Assembly (NCBI RefSeq): GCF_963576545.1
Contig: NC_083638.1
Span: 24,452,090 to 24,516,089 of the forward strand
Reading direction: 5' to 3'
Length of the DNA stretch: 64,000 bases
Origin: Limanda limanda
Lineage: Eukaryota; Chordata; Actinopteri; Pleuronectiformes; Pleuronectidae
Shown: positions 1-12,178 of the stretch, in pieces
How positions within the stretch are numbered: position 1 is the stretch's first letter
Layout: every line of letters starts with the position of its first letter
Program-made: the position numbers and the translations under genes
Notes under the pieces: model-generated
The model's input: the letters and a program-made list of their open reading frames with translations, nothing else
The model's database searches: none
What the model was told of the DNA's origin: nothing

Positions 1-1584
1 GAAATATACACCTGCTTTCGTGGTTTTCAAATTTCTTCGTGCCTTATTGCTACTTGAGGCAGGATTAGTGAATGTTACGTGTCTTTTCTCCTGTGTTGGT
101 TTCCCCTTCAACATGTACTGTCTGTAGTTTTCGTGGCAGCGGATCATTCGCTCTACAGAGACGTTGATCAGCTACAAACCTCCATCCCTCCTCGACCTGT
201 ATGCCTCTCGTGCAGGTCTGACTGCAGCCGACCCCTCCCACCATGGACACAAACAATTGGAGACCTTCACTGATGTAGAAAACCTACTTTAGCAATAGAT
301 ACATAAAAACTGAGTAAAATGTTTCGAACAATACATTTACCTAAAGCTGTGTTTTCATTTTGATTTGATCTGCAAAAAACGTTTTTCTTTCCCTGAGCGT
401 GTGGCTGCGTCTGAAATGACTCCCTCATTCACTCCGCTGCATCAGGAGAATACAAATTTCGTTCCAAAATGGAAGTTTCACAGTACATGAATTTTTACAT
501 CTGAGAGCCAGACACTCGTAACTGAAGACAGTCACAAATATAAATATTTCAGCCGCGGATGAGAATTACTGCTGTGCGTTAAGTGTGTGTGCAGAGCCGC
601 CCGACTGACTGGGCCGGTGATTGGTTCTTTGTCACGAAGCTACAACCTGGTTAACCAGAGGAGGAGGAGGTGCAGGGCTGCAGGGAGGGAGACCTGCTGA
701 TAACTCATCTCCCAGCGCAGCCACGCTGACCTCATTTGTTGCAGAAGTGTAATTAAAAAATGTTGTATGTGTCATGGCGATGGCAGTTCTTTACTGGGGG
801 ATGGCAGGGTGAGTTTATAGTTACATTTTCCTTATTCTGCCCCAATTCCTTGATTAGGTCGGTAAGTAAATTACATGGTTTTCTCTGATCTTATAAAAAA
901 ATAAAAGTGTAGGCTGCATTGTTCCAACTTCCTTTGTTCTGCTGCCTCCTCTGAAGCTTCTTCTGGATCAGGCTGATGTAAAATAAGACAATATGGGATT
1001 TGTTAAAATAGCATTAAAGGTAAATGGAGGAGATTGTGATTACGGGCAAAGCTGCTTGGTACCATCATGAAACATCATGTAAGAAGAAGCCTGGCGATGG
1101 GAGACATTAGGTAGAAGAGAGTCTGATCTTGATCAGGTCGTCCAATTTTGGCTCTGTAAAACCGTGTCCCTTATGCACCCTGTAAATAGATATTAAAGGT
1201 AGACCGTTTTTAAACATGGAATTGAGCGGAAATCCCTCTTCATGATTAATTCAACCCAGTCTCTAATATGTAATTTCTAATTCATAAGAGAAGTCAAGAT
1301 CTTCTCACTGAGCTCTCCTTTGCAACAGCCAGGGGCCATGGGAGTGGTAACCTAATGTGCCTCGCCATTAAGTGCATGAAGCTGCTGGATATTAGCTACG
1401 ATTTGCTGTGTTCTTTAAAGCTGTGTCTGTGAGGAATCAGGAAATGGATTAGCTCCACACAGACACAAAATGGCACCGATGTTGGACATATAGGAAGATA
1501 AAGGTGCATCTGTTATTGTTGTGATAATCCAATTGTGCAACAAAAACTTCAGTTAAAGAGATACAAGATAAAGAAGAAGAATCA

Positions 1585-1715
1585 TTACCTCTGTCAGGGA
1601 GGCTATGTTTTCACCCACCTGTCTGTGTGTAAGTTGATTGGTTTTAATGAGGGAATTTGGTGCAGCCTTATTGAACTTAAAGGAACTGTTTGCAGAGGCT
1701 GATTTGGGAAGCTGT
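1585..1715 (-). repeat. Teleost interspersed repeat (AACATAACCTCC family), minus orientation
   Basis: The segment with gaggctatgttttcaccca reads, in reverse, as the end of a fish repeat typified by ACAAAC tails and gtgaaaacataacctcc. Four other copies lie at 22051-22131, 28940-29090, 60143-60250 and 61235-61612. Probably a SINE or LINE 3' end; the class is inferred. Confidence 0.6.
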
Positions 1716-3984
1716 GCTGTTATCTAAAGTATCGTGGGGTATACAAAGTATTGGAGAGGAGCACAAACCCATGTTGACCTGGCTCCTACTATGTTCTGTT
1801 CAGCCCAACACCTTCAGTATCATTGTTTTAAACGACCGAGGAAGCAGTTTTATTCACAGAAAATCACAATTTAAAGCCTAGTTGAAATATTGGTCTCATT
1901 ACTGCATGCATGTATGTAGGAGTCAAACCTCCCTGGATCAAATCTTATTGTCTGACTAGTAAATTAAATAACACTTCCCCATCCATTTTTAATATAGCCG
2001 TTTTCAGTCTCATGAGGTGTTTTGCAGGATGATGCGTCAAATACTCAGCTATGCTGTGACATTCTGATTCCTCTGTAAAATAAATACTGTTAAATTTTTC
2101 ATATCACAGAGTTATATTCAAATTCCTATTTAATTGTAAAATTTCTGTTTTAATGCAGGTTTCTCCAGCATAAAACTTTATTTGGTGAGTTGAATACTTT
2201 TTTTATCCCATCACTTTGAATATATGTTGTTTACTGATTTTGTTTATGTCGGCATTGTTGTGCATGTGTGTCCCTTTGGGTGCGTATAATTACTCAGACA
2301 TGCAAGGTGACTCACAAAGAGCCGTGAGAGATAGTAGGAGATAAAGAGAGAGCGAGTAAAGAGAAGAGACAGCGGGACGGAGAGATGGAGCGGTGAAAGA
2401 TTTGAGGGAGGAGAAGATAAATATTGACCTGAGTAGTAAAAAAAAATCTAATTGTTGGTTGAGGAGGGTTTAATGAAGCTGTAAATGACGAAATTATTAT
2501 CATCTTAGTAGCTTATTAAGTTGTATAAATATGTAGATAGGCTCCTGCATGTACACAATGTGGCTGAGAAACCAATTACACCAACTGAGATGATAAGAAC
2601 CAAACTATGCTAATGTTAAATTTAGCTCATTATAATAAAATTATATTGGTTCCCTATGTGGTGTGTGATACCTCGTCAGTCTGAACCATTTTTTATCGAG
2701 ATTGCCATCAGTACACTGCAGTTCCAAGGTGGAAATATTCAGCTGTGACATTTTCTGCTTATTTCACTCATCTGTACATCTTGTAAAAGAATATCTCCAG
2801 GGTTAAACACTTGATTTTCATGGGAATTAATTGGATCTTTCAACATAACATAATGGTCAGGAGGATTTTTAAAAGCTGTTTTTTTTCTTTGTGCACGAGG
2901 GTCAAAGAGTACATGCGCGATCACCTTTAACTGAAAAATAACTTCTTCTCTTTTTTATTTCCTCTTATCTTGTGCCGTCCATTCAGTTTTAAAGTTAATC
3001 CACCAAAGCACTGAATACTGAACACTGTATACGTTTTTCAATCCACAGCCGAAAGGGCAGATGTATAGCATAGCCTCCACAATATACTGTTCACTCTGTC
3101 AACTAATGTTGAGTTTTCAGTGAATCACGGAGGCAAGGCAAACACAGTGTCTGAGTCTGCGAAACCAAAATAAATTATAAAGTGCATCAGAGCTTTGATC
3201 ATGTGTATCTGGATGAATGAGTGGACAGAAATTGAAAGTTGTTCCGGGGAAGAGAGGACACAAGAAAACAAACTACTGAATACAGACGTCTGTGTGTCAT
3301 ACTAAATTAAATCCACATTTGATCAATGTGGATTCTGCAGTTTTAACTTTTTTTGTTTGTTTAATGTCTGTTCATCCACCTGCTGTGGATAAAATACAGG
3401 TTAGCCAAAAGAGACGACAACCAGAAGCTCACTTTGACTTTTGTCCATCTCGATATCACAACAGATTTTGTCGGTATATGGAGGATTTTTAAAACGTGGG
3501 TAAAAAGATTTCCCCCAAGGTGAGTATTCGTCAAAACCCTCTAGAAACCAACGCGTGTTGCATCTTACACTATACGAAGGAAAATAAAGGACTGTTGCAT
3601 GTTGTTCCACGGATGTAAAAATCAATAAGAAAGCAAACATCCATGGATATTTACGTGCCAACACCTACCACGCTGTAAAGGGTGCAGTGTCAGCATCTGG
3701 ACTCCCAAAATAAAAATAAAAAGCATATTCACCAAGGTGCCATGTTTCCATCATTGTCGATTACAGCAGGAGCAAATAAAAACCTGTGAGAATCATTTGA
3801 CCCTGGAGTGAATGTCGGTTGTAACCATTCGCAATCTAGACAAAAAGCCAGACGGGTGTTAGCAGCTTTTCGACCAGTGGAAAATGGGCTTCAGTCTTAT
3901 ACAGTAGTTTCTATACACAGGCTGCTCTCTTTCTACAATAATATCCAGCTCTATGATCTCTGTCCCTCTCACAGAAGCCCAGTG

Positions 3985-4043
3985 ACACATACACACACAC
4001 GCACACGCACACGCACTCGCACACGCACACGCACACACACACA
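3985..4043 (+). repeat. CA/CG dinucleotide microsatellite
   Basis: Imperfect cacacgcacacgcacacgc array of about 59 bp. It generates spurious Cys-Val and Thr-His ORFs on both strands. Confidence 0.9.
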
Positions 4044-4930
4044 CTTTCTGTCACACTCATCCTTTCTCGTGTGCTATTTTTTGCCATTTCCCTCTGCCTC
4101 TGTGTGTCTGCTGTCTGATCCATGCAGCGTGCCATTGTTTCATAATTCCTGGCCCCAGTGCCACAGCGATCTTGGACAACATCACAAGGATCAAACACTG
4201 CACACACTGTGGTGAGCATGGATAGTGTGACACAAAGAGACACAGGGAGGAAAGAAAGAAAGGGGGGGAAACTGATGAGTGGAGAGATGGCAAAATGAAT
4301 GACTTTTTGGCTCGTATAGTTTTAGGTAGATCAATTAATCTAATGATGTACCCGAGTTATTCATCATAATCATTTTTCCAGTGTTAATAAACAAACACAG
4401 CTTCTCTTCCCTTCAGGTGCATCTTTTTTCCGAGGATATGACAGCACCATGACAATTCTGGATTTGTTTTTGTATCCTCTTAATCCAACTCGGGAAAAAA
4501 AAGCCCACGTGGTCTCTTGATGGCTCCTCTAAATTATTCAAAGCATTTACTTATAAATAAACACGGACTGGCCCTGTAGCCAGCTGTCTAGTTTCCTCTC
4601 CTGTAACTCTCGAACCTCCAGCAAACCAATCAATCCAAACAACTGAACAGGTTTCATGTCGCCTTCACTGTACCTCTCCATAAATCTCACTGTGTCTGCC
4701 TCTCTGTCCCTCCTAGCCAACACTACTTTCACAGTTTTCTTTTAGCCAAGCTCGTGACATTTGCTGGTCAGTCTGCTAGTCAGGTCCCGATGGTCCTGAT
4801 GGAAGTAGTTTAACAACTATTGGAAGAATTGCCTTCAAAATTGAAAGGTTTTCATGGTTTCCAGAAGCTCATGCGGTCAGGCAGTGAGCTGGTGTTGTTT
4901 TTAGCACCGTAGCCTCACCACGAGATGAAT

Positions 4931-5192
4931 CTGGGTTTGGCCGGGTTCTTTCTGTGTGGAGTTTGCATGTCTTCCTCGTGTCTGTGTAGGTTTTCTCCAG
5001 GTACTGTGGACTGTGGGAGGATTAAGTTGATCGGAGACTCTAAATGGACTGTTGGTTTGAATATGAATGTGAGTGGTTGTTTGTCTCGCTGTGATTCGCT
5101 GGAAGCCATGCAGAGTGTACCCCACCCTCGTCCATTTTTTGTCTCCCCTGCGACCCTTAAAGGATAAGCACTATACATAATGGATGGATGGT
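4931..5192 (+). repeat. Teleost interspersed repeat with ATGG tail
   Basis: Contains the hallmark stretches gttctttctgtgtggagttt, ttttctccaggtactg and gagactctaaatgg, and ends in tggatggatgg. I recognise these as an abundant fish repeat, probably the 3' end of a retroelement. Partial copies of its right half occur at 13800-13926 and 37582-37682. The ORFs across it are not host genes. Confidence 0.7.
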
Positions 5193-5458
5193 TTCCAGAG
5201 GGAGAACACTCAACCTTTAACTTTTCCTCTCGCCCTCCTGGTATCTCCTCCATGCTCTTGAGACTTTGCAGGGAGATACAGCAAACTTTCTTGTGTCCAC
5301 ATGCATGGATGTGGAGGAGTTGGAACATCTCTGCAACCTGATAGACTGATGCATATTTAGGGTCTCAGCTGGGTCTTTTCTTCTATATTTTCAAAATGTC
5401 AAACTCGATCACTAAATGGGCCGTGTTAAAGAATCACAACCAATTGCGGCCTGTATTC

Positions 5459-6486
5459 CAGGGTTCATACACATTTTGACCAATGGATTTCCATGACTTT
5501 TCCATGACTTTTCCATGACTTTAAACCAAATTTCCATGACCGAACATTTCGTGAAATCTCGGTGTATACGCGAAAAAGTGACAAAATGTAGTATTCAAAC
5601 TAACAATGAGTATTCCAAGGCATACAGTGTACCTTAAATGACACAAACCCAAGTATGCCTGCTTATATTTTGAGCATATTTCTTTAAAAATATATGAATT
5701 ATTTAAAACTCAGCGTAAATGAACTAGGAATGGGCATTCGATTAAATTGTCTTAATCGATCGTCGGAAGAATTAACGATCGATTTTTCAATTAATCATTC
5801 ATATTTTTATATTAAAATTCACTATTTATAGCCTATATTAAAATGCAGTGAAAATAGAAAAAACAGCGTGTTTCCTCATTGAGATCTTTATTACAAGATG
5901 AACAACTCTTGTGGCAGTTAAACGGGATCCGTTCAATGTTACACTTGAAAATATGCGCTGCTGTAATCTTGAGCCCCGAGAGAGAGCAGCTATACGCTGA
6001 GAGCTAGCTCAATCTGACGTCTCTCGATCTCTCAGTCCGGTCGTTGTAACGCCCTCACTCCCGGAACCCCTCACCCAGACCCGGGTCTGTCCGGGTTACC
6101 CTCCGCGTGGACTGACGGTCCGTGTGCGGACATGAAGCCGAGCAGCAGAGGCTTAACTCCGGGCTGCTTCCTCCAGCTGCTAACAGCCTCGCTGTGCTGC
6201 GTTCAGGGCAACTCGGATATTCCGACCTCCTGCCACACAGCGAACATGCAATAGTTTATCGATGAAAAAATGTCATCAATGAAATTCTTAATGATCAATT
6301 AATCAATAGTCGAGTAATTATGCCCATCCCTAAAACGAACAACATGAAAATAAGAATAGAACAAATTTCCATGACTTTTCCAAAACTTTTGGGAGATTAT
6401 TGTTTTCCATGACTTTTCCAGGCCTGGAAAAACACATTTTAAAATTCCATGACTTTTCCAGGTTTTCCATGACCGTACGAACCCTG
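5459..6486. mobile_element. Non-autonomous DNA transposon (hAT-like), outer element of a nest
   Basis: The termini CAGGGTTCATAC and GTACGAACCCTG are inverted repeats with one mismatch. They are flanked by the direct repeat GTATTC (5453-5458 and 6487-6492). Sub-terminal tandem and inverted copies of ttccatgactttt occur at both ends. No transposase frame is present. The 6-bp duplication is shorter than the 8 bp typical of hAT, so the superfamily is tentative. A second element is inserted in its centre. Confidence 0.75.
5725..6332. mobile_element. Non-autonomous hAT-like element nested in the outer element
   Basis: A 608-bp element with inverted termini TAGGAATGGGCAT and ATGCCCATCCCTA, and an 8-bp target duplication AAATGAAC (5717-5724) / AAACGAAC (6333-6340) with one mismatch, as expected for hAT. 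The middle (about 5990-6250) is GC- and CpG-rich, unlike the AT-rich arms. It carries a 40-codon ORF (6132-6254) that begins like a signal peptide, suggesting captured host sequence. Confidence 0.75.
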
Positions 6487-6953
6487 GTATTCACTCAAGG
6501 CTTTCAACCCAGTGTTTCTTCCTTTCATTGAAATACATCCTGTAAATAAATGATGATTCATACAAAGATGTGAAATTTAAAAGAAGCATTCCTCCCAACA
6601 AGTGTGAGAATCAAATGAGCAAATCTAAAAGAGTGGAAAATGACACGAAAAGAGAGAGCGCTGCATGATTCCTTTTTACTCATTGTATTTGCAAGCTGAC
6701 GCCGAATCCTTTCAAAGGACAAACAGATTCATTTCATTGCACTGAGTCAAACATATCGAGATATCTAACATTTAGTTGAAGATAAATCTACAGACATGCA
6801 TATTTTGACTCACACTTACATGCAAATCACTGGAACACGAGTCCACGTTTCATGTTAAAAACAGTGCTTTGGTCAAAATATGGCAAAGTTCTTCAACCAC
6901 AGAACATGAGAAGGGCTTGTGGACATGCAGGTTTTGTTTGGACATGCAGGTCG

Positions 6954-6998
6954 TTGCAGTGGACATTAGCATTTGCAAAATCCTAATGTCCACTGCAA
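6954..6998. repeat. Perfect 16-bp inverted repeat (hairpin)
   Basis: Arms ttgcagtggacattag (6954-6969) and ctaatgtccactgcaa (6983-6998) are exact reverse complements around a 13-nt loop. Just upstream, ggacatgcaggt occurs twice (6921-6932 and 6940-6951). Origin unknown. Confidence 0.9.
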
Positions 6999-7779
6999 AA
7001 TGGGCAAAATGGCACTCGTCCAATATTAGTAGAGCATTTTAGAAAAAATTGCGGATATATCCCCGTATTTCTTACTCTCAAATTCACTTCTGCTTTGACT
7101 GGTCTCCTTTCTCCAAAATTCTCAATGGAGCGCCATCATTGCCTTCCGCCCCCCCTCTCCCTCCCTCTCCATTTGTGGACACTTTCCATCACTATAATTC
7201 AAGAATTACAAAAAAATGTTTGATGGATCTAGACACACAGGGAAAATAAACACAATGCATTAAACGCAGAGGGAGGGAAACTGAAGGAGAGAGGCGCAAA
7301 AGTGACTTTGGAGCAGGCAAACATCAGCTTGACATTGATACAAACATTGATTGTGGAGGTTGTCACACGCGTGATTGGCGTATGCATGTGCACACTCATT
7401 TACAAAAGTGATGGGGCCCTCCATTATGCCAAATTGTAAACAAACACACACTTACATTCCTCAATCTCGTTCCCCATGGGAGAGAACATATAGATTGCTG
7501 GTAATGAGAGCGAGGCAATTACAACCATCAGTGTGCAGGTGGTGGGCGTTTAGCTGAAATGGAAAGGATGACTGGTTTGTACCGGGAGCATGTGCTGGGT
7601 CACGCCTGGCTTTTAAAAGCACTTCATATTCTAAACATGCTTAATATTATATTAATAACTATTTGAATTTTATATATAGCTCTCTGTTTCCTCGAACACA
7701 AAACCACTGAATCCTGATTCCTGAGGCAGTCTACAGACCATAATAACTATCCTCCTGTGCTGCTTTAATACATAAACTC

Positions 7780-8060
7780 TCCAGGAGGAGATGTTTATGA
7801 GAACGCAGGAGTTTTCCCTGCCGCCTTCCGAGTAAAATGTTTAGAGAATGTCCAAGCGAGCGAATTGACATCAAGTGGGCATGTTAACGGGGTCGCTAAC
7901 TAGTGACAAACACAAAACTGAAGAAAAAAAAATGATGCAAATATCTTCCGATGAAAAAGAGGTGGCATACACGTGGAAGATGCAGACGTGTGTCCACTTG
8001 GAAAAATGAGATTCAAAAGCTTTAGGTGATAAGAACTGACGCCACTGTCCATGTGCCATA
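7780..8060 (-). repeat. Diverged teleost interspersed repeat, minus orientation
   Basis: Its reverse complement aligns by eye with 11820-12170. Shared blocks include tttccaagt-gac, tctgcatctt, gatatttg, gcccact, and gctcgct followed by gacattctc. Similar end sequences occur at 62705-62960. Probably a non-autonomous DNA element; boundaries are approximate. Confidence 0.55.
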
Positions 8061-11000
8061 AACAAAAACACATTATTTCAGCAGCCTCAAACTGTATTTT
8101 TCATGCGCAAACGGAATATTTCATGTCTTAAAACAGCTCAAAGGTGAGCAGATAAATGATGAGAAAGAGAAGGAGAGAATAAAGTCTCTATTTGTAGACA
8201 GTTGTAACACAAAATAGGGAAGGAAATATCCAAGAAAACTGTAGAGACGTTGGAAAAGTAAATTCAGTAGTAGTTTAGCCTACTCAGAATTATCTTAAAA
8301 TAATTCTCCGCCTCTGTAACAGCCCGTCCGGTCTGTTCTTCAGGAGCGAGGCTGAGTCACCTCCGTGCCCTCGGCGCCTCAGGACGAGAGCGCTGCTGCA
8401 CATGTTCAGCTGCTGCTCGACGGCCCTGAGACGGACACGGCGGCCGCACAGTGACCAAGAGCTGGAGGCTGCGGCAGACATCAGGCTCGAGGACTCTCTG
8501 CGAGGCGAGCTACCTCATCCAGCAACCTAGACCGCTGCTTCCATCAGTGGGGTGAAGCAGGAGTCAGGGTTGGCGTGCGTCAGAGCAGAGAGGAACTGGC
8601 AGCTGAAGGTTGACGAGGAAAGTAGCTCAAATTCTCAGACACTGCGGAGTGTGGATTATCAGGTCAGACATTGTGCTTCTGTCTGAACCAGCGAGGACGG
8701 GAGGGGTTTTGTATTCTTCAGCCTCTTCAGCTGAGTGTTTGATGGCAGGGATGAGCCGGAGAGGGCAAATAGGGCAAACGATAGCTTCACTAGAGTGAGA
8801 CAATTCATTTATTGATTAATTGACAAGTCACTCGTTAAGCGAACAGACAACCTACAGCCATGTGAGCAACTCTATGACACAGCAGGCGTAGCAGTGCTTT
8901 GGCATAGAAGCTAACCAGCATGCTAACATATTTCTCACAGTGACATTCACTCAACATGCTTAACTTAAGCATTAATTGTATTTATAGATGATTGGAGCAT
9001 CTCCACTCGCTCCCACTATCCAGAAATGAAGCCAAAATATCCCTGATACAAACGCCGCCATCCTGCACATTTGGAGCTAGAGTCTGCACAGTGGTGATCA
9101 GGGGATGAAGCTGCAGTATTTAGGTCCTACCGATACACAGGGTCGACCATTTGCATGTCATCGGTAGTTGTCCATCATGATGTTTCACCCCTGCTTTTAT
9201 AGCATCAAATAACTTCTTAAAAACAAATCCAATCAGTTTGACAAGAAGTAACTAAAACATCTTTGGGGTAAAAAATTATTTAACATGGACTTTGACTGTT
9301 TAGTTGTGTCAATGTCCCATCAGTTAACATGGAGGAGGCAAATGTTAATGACCTCCTCTGCAGCCAGCAAACAGGGAACAATCCAGATGCTTTTGGGGAG
9401 CTATCATGTCGTCCGTCTTTATATACAGGGAATGATCTCAAGCAGGTATATCATGGTCACCAACTTAGTTTAGCATGTTAGCATGTGAGCAGTTGCCAAA
9501 TCTGGACCAAAAGTGATCTGACAAACCGACCACCAACCCATGTTGCTGTGGCTCAAACTGAATATAGCTTCCAAAATATGATTTTTAGCTTTTCTCTGAT
9601 TTCTATCATTGTAAATTCAGTATATTTGAGTTTTGACAAAACCAGCAATTTAAAGGACATCACATGTGATCCCCTCTCACTATTTACATACATTCTATAA
9701 ATAAAATAATGTATCAATAAATCAGAAGACAAGCAATCAATTAACAGATAATAAAAACCATCGAAGCAGCTTTAAGGCTAACAAATGTACTGTATAATAT
9801 CGAACAGTATAACACCCCGCTGTATTTGCCGTATTAGTGTGGAATAATTTATTGACCCCTGCAGCTGAAAGCCAGATCAAACAGCAAACACTGGAGAGTG
9901 ATTGGGGTGATGATGTGATTCAGTCTGATTCTCGATACCGTCGTACTGCACAGCTCATCAAACACGTTCCTGCAACTGTGTGACCTGTTCCTCACCCCGG
10001 ATTTAACAGAAACTATTCTGGTGAGTAGTTTAAGACAAATTTGGCAGAAAGGTTGGTATTTCAACTGAGGAGTGTACTTCTCCTGCACTATAAAGCAAAT
10101 ACTAAGCCTCTTCAGCATGTATACTCAACTGCTCTCTCTGCAGGGTCCTCAACCCCTGAGTACAACCTGCCCCCCAGGACTCACAGGCCTAAAGACAAGC
10201 TACCTGGACACCGGCTGATTCCTGCTCTGCCCTCTTGGTGACGCTCAGGTTAGGATGTATGATGTGCATCAGACAAAATAAAACCTAATTATCTCTGAAC
10301 TAAACATTTGTGCTACATTTAATAGTCCCTGAGAGCTTCTTTGCATTGGCTTATTTAATTATATTGCCTCTCTGCTACCTGTAATGAATAATTTACCAGG
10401 CAACCATGAATGTTTTTGCTGGGAACTAGAATCCCAAACTGGATCAAATGAAAGCGCAGGATATCACGTTATAGGCATCAGGGTTCGTTAGTATTCCAAT
10501 GCATTATCATGACATCCCAGATGAAACAATAAGGGGAAAAAGTGGAGGGGGGATGGAGAGAGTTGGTGGAAGAAGTTGAAGGTTGATATAGTAACAGAGA
10601 GTTGAAAAGAAGGGGAAATAGAAGAAGGAGCTTAGAGGAAATGGAAGGCTGTGGGCGTGACGGTGACAGCAACGCAGTCTGTGAGATCACTGACAGCTTT
10701 TGTAAGGCCAAGAGTGTTTGTACGTCTTTGTGCATGTACACGCTGACTCCATTCTCTGTCAGCCCTGTATTGGCAGGAAGATGCTGTCTGTGCGTAGCTC
10801 TGTCTCACCATCTGCTCCTGGCTAGACCGCTGATATCTGGTCCCATAATATCCCGTTCGCCTCACTCAGTCTAGGTGGGGTGCAAATACATTTTATCTGG
10901 ATCATTTCTTGATCGGTGTGATCCATCCATCAGTCATCCATCCTCTTAGCCAAACATCCAGCAAGCTACACCACTGAATTCATCTTAGTGTCCTGTTCAA

Positions 11001-11819
11001 TAAAACAGGGAGAGCCAAGGTGCACTCCTACTCTTAATGCGACAGTGCTCCCTCTGTCAAGCCAACATCCTGGGCAGGACAACAAACCACAAATAGCCCT
11101 CTGCCTTACTCATCCGGAGAGCCTTTCAGCGTCACATGACACCGCTGTGGTTTGAGGCAGGAGTCCCCAAAAATATATCTGTTCCTCCGATCCAACGGAA
11201 GAAACAAAATGAAGTAATCACGACTTAAGTTTGTGAATTTTTCCCATTGGTAGCTAGGAGATCAACGGGACATGTAAATCAGAGGGCCGGTCCTTATCCA
11301 ATATGCCTCACTGTTCAATCAGCTGCTAGAAAATGCGATGACTGCTGTAATGAAGGCAACAAATGGCAGTTAGGATCTTTTTGTTTCCACACAATCCTAC
11401 TGCTCAGGGCACCTGTTCTGAGCTGGGGGAGAGGATCTGGAGGTGATAACTCACATGTCTGCACACAACAAGCTGTCCGCCCAGGGAGAACCGTATACCA
11501 TCCTTTGTTTCTGCTGGTTCCCCAAAACAACATGTTTCCGTTAATGTGACAAAGCCCTCCAGCAGCCACACAGATCCCTTCACACGCTCCTCGTAAGGCT
11601 CACAGCGTACGGGTGAAAAGAAAAAGCTGGTAAACAACCTGTGACACGAGGTGGTCAACACTGGCCCCAGGCCAGGAGCTAGAGACAGAGTGCAGAGGGA
11701 ACTGGTCTGCCCAGAATAACTCAATCAAATTGCAGTAAAAGTAACAGTAATATAAAGAGTATCTTAGTGGATTTTCAGAAGTCCGAAAAAAGGTGGGTTC
11801 ACATAAAGAGCATGTAGGA

Positions 11820-12170
11820 AGGTGCACGTGATGTCTAAATTCTGCTCTCATCCCCAAAGGCTCTTGATTTTCGTGTCTTTCCAAGTCGACAACTACATCT
11901 GCATCTTTTTCGTTTTCGATTCCCCGTCTTCATCCCGAGATATTTGTATTGTTTTCCAGTTTTTTTCCCGTCTTGTGTTAGAAACATCATTAATGCGCCC
12001 ACTCGCTCAAGGTGAATTCTCGAGACAATATCCTTCTGTATTCTCGCATTGGGCTCGCTCAGACATTCTCCTAGGTTTTACTAAGGGGCTGCAGTAAGAG
12101 TGGTCAGGTGCAACTGATTCTGACATTTGCGTTCCCCTCCTGGAAATTTCAGGTGAATGTCCAGAACGGT
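11820..12170 (+). repeat. Diverged teleost interspersed repeat, plus orientation
   Basis: Inverted relative of 7780-8060, directly abutting the MITE at 12179. It ends in tttcaggtgaatgtccagaa, typical of a fish repeat family with sub-terminal CTCCGGAG motifs. The ORF at 11822-12097 lies entirely in it and is not a gene. Confidence 0.55.
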
Positions 12171-12178
12171 AGCTTTAA

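Larger units (their letters stand above)
1..5458. other. Left flank without a recognised gene
   Basis: AT-rich sequence with scattered short ORFs that match nothing I know. It holds repeat copies at 1585-1715 and 4931-5192, a CA-rich microsatellite at 3985-4043, and a GC-richer patch at about 540-810 that is described as a weak exon candidate in the findings. Confidence 0.6.
6493..12174. other. Intergenic stretch without a recognised gene
   Basis: Mostly unique-looking AT-rich DNA. It holds the hairpin at 6954-6998, a repeat copy at 7780-8060 and another at 11820-12170, and a GC-rich patch at 8290-8600 with a 42-codon ORF (see findings). The 10130-10250 region has a fair acceptor but no coding similarity. 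No gene can be supported. Confidence 0.5.

Noticed and set aside
10130..10250. Possible exon after the tract ctctctctgcag
   Set aside because: Acceptor-like only; no good donor, no conserved peptide, and stops in the frames. Insufficient.
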